DNA from: BOKV01 sp041742235
GTDB taxonomy: Bacteria; Pseudomonadota; Alphaproteobacteria; Rhizobiales; Rhizobiaceae
Length of the DNA stretch: 18,908 bases
NCBI GenBank assembly: GCA_041742235.1
Contig: JBGSJA010000290.1
Span: forward strand, 1-18,908
Reading direction: 5' to 3'
Position 1 is the stretch's first letter; every line of letters begins with the position of its first letter. Positions 1 through 6,433 of this stretch are shown piece after piece. A program made the position numbers and the translations under genes. The notes beneath the pieces were generated by a model. That model was not told where the DNA came from. It made no database searches and saw only the letters and a program-made list of their open reading frames with translations.

Positions 1-1134
1 CATCTTGGTGCCGCTGTCGACCTGCTGCGCGCCGTTCGACACGGCGATCGAATAGAACTCGCCGCGCGAATCATCGCCGCGCAGGATGCAGGACGGGTAT
101 TTCCAGGTGATGGCGGAGCCGGTTTCGACCTGCGTCCAGGAGATCTTGGAACGGTCGCCGCGGCAGTCGCCGCGCTTGGTGACGAAATTGTAGATGCCGC
201 CCTTGCCCTGCGCATCGCCGGGGTACCAGTTCTGCACGGTCGAATACTTGATCTCGGCATCCTCGAGCGCAACCAGTTCGACCACCGCGGCGTGAAGCTG
301 GTTTTCGTCGCGCTGCGGCGCGGTGCAGCCCTCGAGATAGGACACGTAAGCGCCTTTCTCCGCGATGATCAGCGTTCGCTCGAACTGGCCGGTGTTCTTC
401 TCGTTGATGCGGAAATAGGTGGACAGTTCCATGGGACACCGCACGCCCTCCGGCACATAGACGAACGACCCGTCGGAAAAAACGGCGCTGTTGAGCGTGG
501 CGTAGTAGTTGTCCGAGACCGGCACGACCGAACCCAGATACTTCTTCACCAGTTCGGGATGCTCGCGGATCGCCTCGGACATCGAGCAGAAGATGACGCC
601 CGCCTTGGCAAGCTCGGCCTTGAAGGTGGTGACGACCGACACGCTGTCGAATACGGCGTCCACCGCCACGCGGCCCGACTTGTAGACATTGTCGGCGCCA
701 TTGGGTTCACCCGCCGCATCGATGGGCGAGGCGTCGCCGGGCCTGCGAATGCCGGCGAGGATCTCCTGTTCCTTCAGCGGGATGCCGAGCTTGGCGTAGG
801 TCTTGAGAAGCTCAGGATCGACCTCGTCCAGCGACTTCGGCCCGTCGCCGAAATTCTTCGGCGCCGAATAGTAATAGATGTCCTGGAAATCGATTTTCGG
901 ATAGCTGACGCGCGCCCATTCAGGCTCGTCCATGGTCAGCCAGCGGCGATAGGCGGCCAGCCGCCATTGCAGCATCCATTCCGGCTCTTCCTTCTTGGCC
1001 GAAATGAAGCGGACCGTGTCCTCGGAAAGCCCCTTGGGCGCCTTGTCGGATTCGATGTCGCTGGTGAAGCCGTATTTGTACTTGTCGACGTCCAGAAGAC
1101 GTACGGCGTCGATCGTTTCCTGCACTGCAGGCAT
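1..1134 (-). CDS. sufB: Fe-S cluster assembly protein SufB (partial, C-terminus off the left edge)
   Basis: SufB is the core scaffold subunit of the cytoplasmic SufBCD complex, which builds iron-sulfur clusters with sulfur passed from a cysteine desulfurase. The window holds the first 378 residues; the family is about 490 long, so roughly the last 110 residues lie beyond base 1. Diagnostic stretches are YLEGCTAPQRDENQLHA (Cys270, at the place of the E. coli SufB sulfur-accepting Cys254), YSTVQNWYPGD, and the segment ending WKYPSCILRGDDS. The ATG at 1134-1132 is preceded on its strand by a purine-rich GGAAGTGGAGAAAG ribosome site. The cysteine desulfurase gene lies 65 bp upstream on the same strand, so the two are probably the first genes of a suf operon whose sufC, sufD and later genes would lie off the left edge (inferred from rhizobial suf layouts). 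Confidence 0.97.
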   Translation of the reverse strand, partial: MPAVQETIDAVRLLDVDKYKYGFTSDIESDKAPKGLSEDTVRFISAKKEEPEWMLQWRLAAYRRWLTMDEPEWARVSYPKIDFQDIYYYSAPKNFGDGPKSLDEVDPELLKTYAKLGIPLKEQEILAGIRRPGDASPIDAAGEPNGADNVYKSGRVAVDAVFDSVSVVTTFKAELAKAGVIFCSMSEAIREHPELVKKYLGSVVPVSDNYYATLNSAVFSDGSFVYVPEGVRCPMELSTYFRINEKNTGQFERTLIIAEKGAYVSYLEGCTAPQRDENQLHAAVVELVALEDAEIKYSTVQNWYPGDAQGKGGIYNFVTKRGDCRGDRSKISWTQVETGSAITWKYPSCILRGDDSRGEFYSIAVSNGAQQVDSGTKM

Positions 1135-1152
1135 TGTCTTTCTCCACTTCCT

Positions 1153-1169
1153 GCGGGTTCAAGGCCCGC
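1153..1169 (-). repeat. short hairpin between the desulfurase gene and sufB
   Basis: A 5-bp inverted repeat (GCGGG / CCCGC, 7-nt loop) lies in the 65-bp space between the desulfurase stop and the sufB start, just upstream of the sufB ribosome site. It could tune sufB translation or mRNA processing, or be chance in GC-rich DNA. It has no U-tract, so it is not a normal terminator. Confidence 0.3.
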
Positions 1170-1199
1170 CGATTGGCTATGACTGCTCTACGCTGCGGC

Positions 1200-2396
1200 T
1201 CAGGCGGCGTTCTTCGCCGTCCGCTCCGCCATGTCCTTCCACGCGGCCAGAAACCGTGTGGCTTCATCCATCGTATTGCCAGTGCCCAAACTTATACGCA
1301 GAGCACCTGACGCAAGATCATCGCGTACCGACATTGCATCCAGCACATGCGACTTTCGCACCTTGCCCGACGAGCAGGCCGATCCGGACGAAATCGCGAT
1401 GCCGGCAAGATCCAGCGAAATGATCGCCGTTTCGGCGCGAATGCCGGGGACGGAGAAACACAAGGTGTTGGCCAGCCGTACCTCGGCTTCCCCGAATATC
1501 ACGGGCTCGGGCGCACCGGTTCCCAAGGATATAGTGCGCAAACCATCCGCCACAACGTCGCGAAGCCGCGCGATTTCGTCCCATGCCTGCCGGCCGGGCA
1601 GGTTTTCCACCGCCGCGCCGAAACCCGCAATCGCCGTGACATTCTCGGTTCCGGCGCGGTGATGATTCTCCTGTCCGCCACCTTTGAGGAGCGGCGCGGG
1701 CGCAAGCCCCGCATTGGCGAGGATTAGCGCCCCGGCTCCCTTGGGACCGCCCGCCTTGTGCGCGGAGATAATGATGAAATCCGCGCCGTGTGCGGACATC
1801 GCGATGTCCAGCCGGCCCAGACCCTGTACGGCATCGACCAACAGGTAGCCGCCATGGCGGTGGACAATGTCCGCGGCCTCGCCAATCGGCTGGATGACGC
1901 CGGTTTCGTTGTTGGCGAGCATAAGCGCAACGAAGGGCGCGCCCTTCGAATGGTCATGGCGCGAAAGGCGTACGTCCAAAACAACGAGGTCGATGATGCC
2001 CGAACGAGTGACGGGCATGATTTCAATTTCGGAGAATCGCCCGCCGGACAGCACGCAAGGATGTTCGATTGCGCTGACGTAAAGCTTCGAACAGCGAACC
2101 TCGCCCGTTCCCCTGCGCAAGACCGGCGACAGGGCAAGCGTCGCGGCCTCGGTTGCGCCTGAGGTGAAGATCACCTGCTTGGGCGCAACGCCGCAATGGG
2201 CAGCAATGATGCCGCGCGCATGCTCGGTTACCTTTCGCAACTCCCTGCCCTCGCGGTGGATCGAGGATGGGTTGCCTGCAAGTTCCAGCGTTTCGACCAT
2301 TGCAATGCAAGCCGCCGGATTGAGCGGCGCGCTGGCATTGTAGTCGAAATAGATGCGCGGCGTTGATCTCATCTTTTGACTGGTATCGCAAACCAT
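1200..2396 (-). CDS. Cysteine desulfurase, NifS/IscS-like (class V aminotransferase), suf-linked
   Basis: PLP enzyme that removes sulfur from L-cysteine as an enzyme persulfide and supplies it for Fe-S cluster assembly. 398 residues, normal for the family. The N-terminal YFDYNASAPL segment, the PLP-stacking His112 (IEHPCVL), NNETG near 164, the PLP lysine Lys214 in ISAHKAGGPKG, and the catalytic Cys341 in SGSACSSGKV with the long loop that follows mark it as a group I (NifS/IscS) enzyme rather than the shorter-loop SufS type. It sits directly upstream of sufB, as in many rhizobia where a second desulfurase, sufS, lies at the far end of the operon. The start is uncertain: ATG at 2396 has an AAGGAAA about 17 nt upstream, which is far, and a second in-frame ATG at 2372 (residue 9) would also leave a complete enzyme of 390 residues. 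Confidence 0.95.
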   Translation of the reverse strand: MVCDTSQKMRSTPRIYFDYNASAPLNPAACIAMVETLELAGNPSSIHREGRELRKVTEHARGIIAAHCGVAPKQVIFTSGATEAATLALSPVLRRGTGEVRCSKLYVSAIEHPCVLSGGRFSEIEIMPVTRSGIIDLVVLDVRLSRHDHSKGAPFVALMLANNETGVIQPIGEAADIVHRHGGYLLVDAVQGLGRLDIAMSAHGADFIIISAHKAGGPKGAGALILANAGLAPAPLLKGGGQENHHRAGTENVTAIAGFGAAVENLPGRQAWDEIARLRDVVADGLRTISLGTGAPEPVIFGEAEVRLANTLCFSVPGIRAETAIISLDLAGIAISSGSACSSGKVRKSHVLDAMSVRDDLASGALRISLGTGNTMDEATRFLAAWKDMAERTAKNAA

Positions 2397-2410
2397 GGCT
2401 GGCCGGAACG

Positions 2411-2427
2411 CAATTTCCTTGAAATTG
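2411..2427. promoter_or_regulatory. perfect 7-3-7 palindrome before the desulfurase gene
   Basis: CAATTTC-CTT-GAAATTG is a perfect inverted repeat with 3-nt centre, ending 14 bp before the desulfurase start. It could be an operator in the early transcribed leader of the suf operon or a small mRNA hairpin. I do not recognise the regulator; it does not match the TGA-N9-TCA pattern I associate with RirA. Confidence 0.4.
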
Positions 2428-2442
2428 GGCGGACCGATTGTC

Positions 2443-2472
2443 TATCTAGGCCCGCACAGGCGCAGGAACCAA
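2443..2472 (-). promoter_or_regulatory. candidate sigma-70-type promoter of the suf operon
   Basis: On the minus strand TTGGTT (2472-2467) and TAGATA (2448-2443) are 18 bp apart. This would start transcription near 2436, about 40 nt before the desulfurase start, and place the Irr-like dyad at 2501-2525 just upstream of the -35 box. It is a weak consensus match and is inferred only. Confidence 0.3.
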
Positions 2473-2500
2473 CGTTTTCCCGGCACTATGACCGTTCGAT

Positions 2501-2525
2501 GCAGTTTTGAACCATTCTAAACTGC
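2501..2525. promoter_or_regulatory. Irr/ICE-box-like dyad in the suf divergent region
   Basis: A 25-bp dyad with a single mismatched pair (T2508/T2518): 4-bp outer arms GCAG/CTGC around the 7-3-7 core TTTTGAA-CCA-TTCTAAA. Read on the suf strand the core is TTTAGAA-TGG-TTCAAAA. The rhizobial iron response regulator Irr binds ICE boxes that I recall as TTTAGAA-N3-TTCTAAA, so 13 of 14 arm positions fit. suf operons are known iron-regulated targets in rhizobia. The site is 105 bp from the desulfurase start and 74 bp from the hydrolase start, so it could act on either direction. The dyad is seen directly; the regulator is inferred. Confidence 0.6.
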
Positions 2526-2598
2526 TTTGCAAGGGGCCGGCCATTGGCCGCATCGGCGCGCGGCGCACCGCGCCGCATGGCGGCATAAGGAGTATTTG

Positions 2599-3282
2599 AT
2601 GCCCGAAGTGATTTTCAACGGACCAGCCGGCCGCCTTGAGGGGCGTTATCAACCCTCAAAGGACAGGAATGCGCCAATCGCCATGGTCTTGCACCCGCAT
2701 CCGCATCCAAAATTCGGCGGGACGATGAACAACAAGATCGTCTACGACCTGTTCTACATGTTCGTGGAACGGGGCTTCACGACGCTGCGCTTCAATTTCC
2801 GCGGCGTTGGCCGCAGCCAGGGTGAGTTCGATCACGGCATGGGCGAACTCTCGGATGCCGCTGCGGCGCTGGACTGGGTGCAGACATTGCATCCCGACGC
2901 GCGCGGCTGCTGGGTCGCCGGCTTCTCGTTCGGCGCCTGGATCGGCATGCAATTGCTGATGCGCCGCCCGGAGATCGAGGGCTTCATCTCCATCGCGCCG
3001 CAGCCCAACATTTATGACTTCTCGTTCCTCGCGCCCTGCCCGTCGTCGGGCCTCATCATCAACGGCGACAGCGACAGGGTTGCGCCGGCTGGCGACGTCA
3101 AGGGCCTTGTCGACAAGCTGAAAGCCCAGATGGGCATCGTGATCACGCATCAGATCGTTCCCGGAGCGAACCATTTCTTCACCGAGAACCATGACGAGTT
3201 GCTTGAGGAGTGCGGCACCTATCTCGACAAGCGCCTCGGCCGCATCCAGGGCGGGCAGGAAGAAACGATGCTGCTGAGGTAG
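2599..3282 (+). CDS. Small alpha/beta-fold hydrolase
   Basis: A 227-residue serine hydrolase fold of the compact bacterial alpha/beta-hydrolase type. Visible landmarks are the HPHPHPKFGGTMNN oxyanion-region segment (32-45), FNFRGVGRSQG (65-75), the nucleophile elbow GFSFG with Ser110, Asp159 in NGDSDRVAP, and His192 in PGANHFF, a complete catalytic triad. The ATG at 2599 is chosen because AAGGAG at 2587-2592 lies 6 nt before it; an in-frame ATG at 2527 has no such site and the extra residues look non-coding. The substrate is unknown. It is followed after 3 bp by the PaiB-like gene, so the two are cotranscribed. It diverges from the suf operon across the Irr-like dyad. Confidence 0.88.
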   Translation: MPEVIFNGPAGRLEGRYQPSKDRNAPIAMVLHPHPHPKFGGTMNNKIVYDLFYMFVERGFTTLRFNFRGVGRSQGEFDHGMGELSDAAAALDWVQTLHPDARGCWVAGFSFGAWIGMQLLMRRPEIEGFISIAPQPNIYDFSFLAPCPSSGLIINGDSDRVAPAGDVKGLVDKLKAQMGIVITHQIVPGANHFFTENHDELLEECGTYLDKRLGRIQGGQEETMLLR

Positions 3283-3285
3283 GAA

Positions 3286-3918
3286 ATGTACGAGCCACCG
3301 CACTTCGTCGAAGACCGTGCGGAGGTCATGCACGAACTCATCCGTGCCCATCCGCTCGGATTGCTGGTGTGCAATGGCGAGAACGGTCCGGTGGCGAATC
3401 CCGTGCCGTTCCTGCTCGATGTTTCCAGCGATGCAGTCGTATTGCGGGCGCATCTTGCGAGAGCAAATCCGCAGTGGCGGCTGCTGGAGAATGCCGGAAC
3501 CGCATTGGTCGTGTTCCAGGGCGAGCAGGCCTATGTAACGCCCTCGTGGTACGCATCCAAGACCGAGCATGGCAAGGTGGTGCCGACATGGAATTACTGT
3601 CTCGTCCAGGTGCGCGGGAAGGTCTCGATCCATGACGATCCGGCCTGGCTGGCAAGGCAAGCCGGCACGCTTACGGACACCCATGAAGCAGGCCGGGCGC
3701 AGCCGTGGGCGATGACAGATGCACCGGAGCGCTTTGTGGAAACGCAACTGCGCGCCATCGTCGGCGTCGAAATCGTCGTCCGTGAACTCAGGGGCAAGTG
3801 GAAAGTCAGCCAAAACAGGCCCGTGGCCGACAGGGCGGGCGTCGCCGCGGGCATGGCAGACGAAGATGCCGCCATGGCCGGACTCGTTCGCAGTTATGGT
3901 TTGCCGGGATCGGGATAG
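3286..3918 (+). CDS. FMN-binding protein of the PaiB family (split-barrel flavin fold)
   Basis: 210 residues with the full PaiB/FMN_bind_2 signature: MYEPPHF at the N-terminus, AYVTPSWYASK (82-92), VVPTWNY (98-104) and KWKVSQNRP (171-179). Members bind FMN in a split-barrel fold; Bacillus PaiB was described as a negative regulator of sporulation and protease genes. There is no recognisable DNA-binding domain, so a flavin-linked enzymatic or sensor role is at least as likely. GAGG at 3276-3279 sits 6 nt before the ATG and overlaps the end of the hydrolase gene, indicating translational coupling. Its last 25 bp overlap the 3' end of anmK, which runs the other way. Confidence 0.9.
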   Translation: MYEPPHFVEDRAEVMHELIRAHPLGLLVCNGENGPVANPVPFLLDVSSDAVVLRAHLARANPQWRLLENAGTALVVFQGEQAYVTPSWYASKTEHGKVVPTWNYCLVQVRGKVSIHDDPAWLARQAGTLTDTHEAGRAQPWAMTDAPERFVETQLRAIVGVEIVVRELRGKWKVSQNRPVADRAGVAAGMADEDAAMAGLVRSYGLPGSG

Positions 3919-5072
3919 GCAACAAGCCCACCCGTTGCTCCCCTTGATACACCCGTCGTTCCCGGCCAGGTGATCTTCAGCCCGCGCAGCGAACGCACTG
4001 CAAGATAGGCCCAGGCTTCCGCCTCCATGGAATCGCCGTCGAAGCCCGCCTCCTCGGCGGCCAGAAGCTGAATGGCGTCGTCAATTTCGCGCGGCAACTC
4101 CCCAAGCAGCCTGGCCAGTTCGCCCATGATCGCGCGGTTCTTGCGCCCGCCACCGCAAATGATAACGACGCGCGGTGGCTCCGGCACATGCTCGAACGCC
4201 TTCACAATAGAGGCGGCGGTCACGTGGGCAAGCGTCATCGCCCCGTCCTCCAGCGTCGCGGCATCCGGAGCCGGCGGCAGAAAATCGTTGCGATCCAAGG
4301 ACTTTGGCGCAGGTTTTTGAAAAAATGATTCAGCCAGGTATCGCCCCGCCAATTCCGCGTCGACACTGCCCTCGGCGGCGATCGCCCCGCCCTGGTCGAA
4401 AGGTATGCCACCCTTGGCAGCGACCCATTGGTCGATCAGCGCATTGCCTGGTCCGGTGTCGAAGGCGATCATTTCGCCCTCGCGCGAAATCCAGCTGATA
4501 TTGGCAATGCCGCCGATGTTGACGAACGCCACCGGCCACAAATCAGCCAATTCCTTTGGCAAATTTTCGGCCAGCGCGCGGTGATAGACCGGCACGAGCG
4601 GCGCGCCCTGCCCGCCAAGTTCCATGTCGGCGGCGCGAAGATCGTGGACCACCGGCAGACCGGTCTCGTCGGCCAGCAATTGTGCATCGCCGAGTTGAAC
4701 GGTCACGCCCTGCGCCGGGCGGTGCAAAACCGTCTGGCCGTGAAAGCCGACAACATCGATGTCCGACAGGCGAAGATGGTTTTCATCCAGAAAGCGATTT
4801 ACCGCCCCGGCATGGCGGAGGGCGATTTCCCGTTCCAGGTCGGCAAGGCCGCCGGGCCTGTCAGTGCGGTTGACGATAGTCTTGGCGGTTTCCAGCGCGG
4901 CAGCGAGCCTGCGCCGGAATGCCGTCTCATAGGGGTAGGAAGCGCCTGGTCCTCTCTCAAGTTTCGACTTGCCATTGGTGACGAGCAGAGCGACGTCGAT
5001 GCCGTCCATGCTGGTGCCGCTCATCAGGCCGATGGCGCTCCAGCGCTTCTTTTCGTGGTCCTTGCGGGCCAT
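3894..5072 (-). CDS. anmK: Anhydro-N-acetylmuramic acid kinase AnmK
   Basis: Phosphorylates 1,6-anhydro-MurNAc, released during peptidoglycan turnover, to MurNAc-6-phosphate in the cytoplasmic cell-wall recycling pathway. 392 residues, slightly longer than the 369 of E. coli AnmK because of a short basic N-terminus. Motifs in order: the nucleotide-binding GLMSGTSMDG (15-24), GFHGQT (109-114), ADMELGGQGAPLVP with Asp149 at the place of the catalytic base, NIGGIANIS (185-193), AFDTGPGN (203-210) and CGGGRKN near 305-311. The ATG at 5072 has only a distant GGA upstream, so the exact start is moderately secure. The gene diverges from tyrS across 82-97 bp and converges on the PaiB-like gene with a 25-bp overlap of coding ends. 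Confidence 0.95.
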   Translation of the reverse strand: MARKDHEKKRWSAIGLMSGTSMDGIDVALLVTNGKSKLERGPGASYPYETAFRRRLAAALETAKTIVNRTDRPGGLADLEREIALRHAGAVNRFLDENHLRLSDIDVVGFHGQTVLHRPAQGVTVQLGDAQLLADETGLPVVHDLRAADMELGGQGAPLVPVYHRALAENLPKELADLWPVAFVNIGGIANISWISREGEMIAFDTGPGNALIDQWVAAKGGIPFDQGGAIAAEGSVDAELAGRYLAESFFQKPAPKSLDRNDFLPPAPDAATLEDGAMTLAHVTAASIVKAFEHVPEPPRVVIICGGGRKNRAIMGELARLLGELPREIDDAIQLLAAEEAGFDGDSMEAEAWAYLAVRSLRGLKITWPGTTGVSRGATGGLVAYPDPGKP

Positions 5073-5110
5073 GGGATGGTGAATTCCGTCCGGAAAGCTG
5101 TTAGAGGCTT

Positions 5111-5129
5111 GCCGCCCGCAAATGGCGGC
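5111..5129 (+). repeat. hairpin in the anmK-tyrS divergent region
   Basis: GCCGCC-N7-GGCGGC forms a 6-bp GC-only stem about 25-40 nt before the tyrS start, followed by TTTCGG. It may lie in the tyrS leader or overlap promoter sequence. A function is not evident and chance is possible in this GC-rich DNA. Confidence 0.35.
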
Positions 5130-5169
5130 TTTCGGCCCGATCGGGTGAAACTACATGGAAAACAGGAAA

Positions 5170-6423
5170 ATGTCCGCTTACAAGTCGCAGTTTCTCAACA
5201 CCCTTTCGCAGCGCGGATTCATACACCAATGCTCCGATTTCGAGGGGCTGGACGCGCGCGCCGCCAAGGGCGAGGCGATTGGCTATGTCGGCTATGACTG
5301 CACGGCGCCGTCGCTGCATATCGGCAATTTCCTGACGATGATGATGCTTCACTGGCTGCAGGAAAGCGGCAACAAGCCGATCGCGCTCATGGGCGGCGGC
5401 ACCACCATGGTGGGCGATCCGTCAGGCAAGGACGAGACGCGTCAGATCCGCTCGCGCGAGGAAATCGAGGCGAACAAGGCAAGCATCAAGGGGGTGTTTT
5501 CCAAGGTGCTCAAGTTCGGGGAAGGCAAGGACGACGCCATCATGGTCGACAATGCCGATTGGCTGTTGAAGCTCGGCTACATCGAGATGCTGCGCGACGT
5601 CGGCCGGCATTTCTCTGTCAACCGCATGCTGACCATGGATTCGGTTCGCCTTCGCCTCGAACGCGAACAGGAGATGAGCTTCATCGAATTCAACTACATG
5701 GTCTGCCAGTCCTACGATTTCGTCGAACTGGCGCGCCGTTACGCCTGCAACCTGCAGATGGGCGGGTCGGACCAGTGGGGCAATATCGTCAACGGCGTGG
5801 AACTTGGCCGGCGCATGGGCACGCACCAGCTTTACGCGCTGACCACGCCGCTGCTGACGACTTCATCCGGCGCAAAGATGGGCAAGACCGCACAGGGCGC
5901 GGTCTGGCTCAATGCCGAATCCTTCAGCCCATGGGATTTCTGGCAGTACTGGCGCAACACCGAGGACGCCGATGTCGGGCGCTTCCTCAAGCTGTTCACG
6001 ACCTTGCCGATGGATGAGATCGGCAGGCTCGAAGCGCTTCAGGGTGCGGAAATCAACGAGCCCAAGAAGATACTCGCCAACGAGGCGACGGCGTTGCTGC
6101 ACGGGCGCGCGGCGGCGGACGAGGCGGCGGAAACGGCGCGCAAGACTTTCGAGGAAGGCGTTGCGGCCGATACCTTGCCAACGGTCGAGGTGGGCGCGGC
6201 GGAGCTTTCCGGCGGCATAGGCGTGCTGTCGCTTCTGGTCGCGGCGGGCCTTGCCAAGTCAAACGGCGAGGCGCGGCGCCATATCCACGGCGGTGCGGTG
6301 CGGATCAACGACCAGCCCGTGAGCGACGAGAAATTCGCAGTTTCCGCGGGCGATGCCAATGCGGAAGGCAACATCAAGCTCTCGCTCGGCCGCAAGAAGC
6401 ACGTGCTGGTACGCGCCGGCTGA
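5170..6423 (+). CDS. tyrS: Tyrosyl-tRNA synthetase
   Basis: Class I aminoacyl-tRNA synthetase that charges tRNA-Tyr. From this start it is 417 residues, the usual size. The ATP-binding HIGH motif is present as HIGN (50-53), the KMSKS loop as KMGKT (236-240), and the tyrosine-binding region shows YDCTAPSLH, SYDFVEL and QMGGSDQWGN. A C-terminal S4 RNA-binding domain (about 350-417, with ARRHIHGGAVRINDQPV) ends the protein. The start is a choice: ATG at 5155 is in frame and preceded by GGTGA at a good distance, but family members begin at the equivalent of MSAYKSQFLN, so 5170 is preferred with AGGA close upstream. The stop is 10 bp from the convergent AsmA-like gene. Confidence 0.97.
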   Translation: MSAYKSQFLNTLSQRGFIHQCSDFEGLDARAAKGEAIGYVGYDCTAPSLHIGNFLTMMMLHWLQESGNKPIALMGGGTTMVGDPSGKDETRQIRSREEIEANKASIKGVFSKVLKFGEGKDDAIMVDNADWLLKLGYIEMLRDVGRHFSVNRMLTMDSVRLRLEREQEMSFIEFNYMVCQSYDFVELARRYACNLQMGGSDQWGNIVNGVELGRRMGTHQLYALTTPLLTTSSGAKMGKTAQGAVWLNAESFSPWDFWQYWRNTEDADVGRFLKLFTTLPMDEIGRLEALQGAEINEPKKILANEATALLHGRAAADEAAETARKTFEEGVAADTLPTVEVGAAELSGGIGVLSLLVAAGLAKSNGEARRHIHGGAVRINDQPVSDEKFAVSAGDANAEGNIKLSLGRKKHVLVRAG

Positions 6424-6433
6424 TCCGCGAGGT

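Noticed and set aside
292..1182. 296-codon plus-strand frame opposite sufB
   Set aside because: Antisense shadow of a clear sufB; no ribosome site or recognisable domain.
2656..3813. 385-codon minus-strand frame across the hydrolase and PaiB-like genes
   Set aside because: It spans two genes with strong motifs and good ribosome sites on the other strand, and has no recognisable product.
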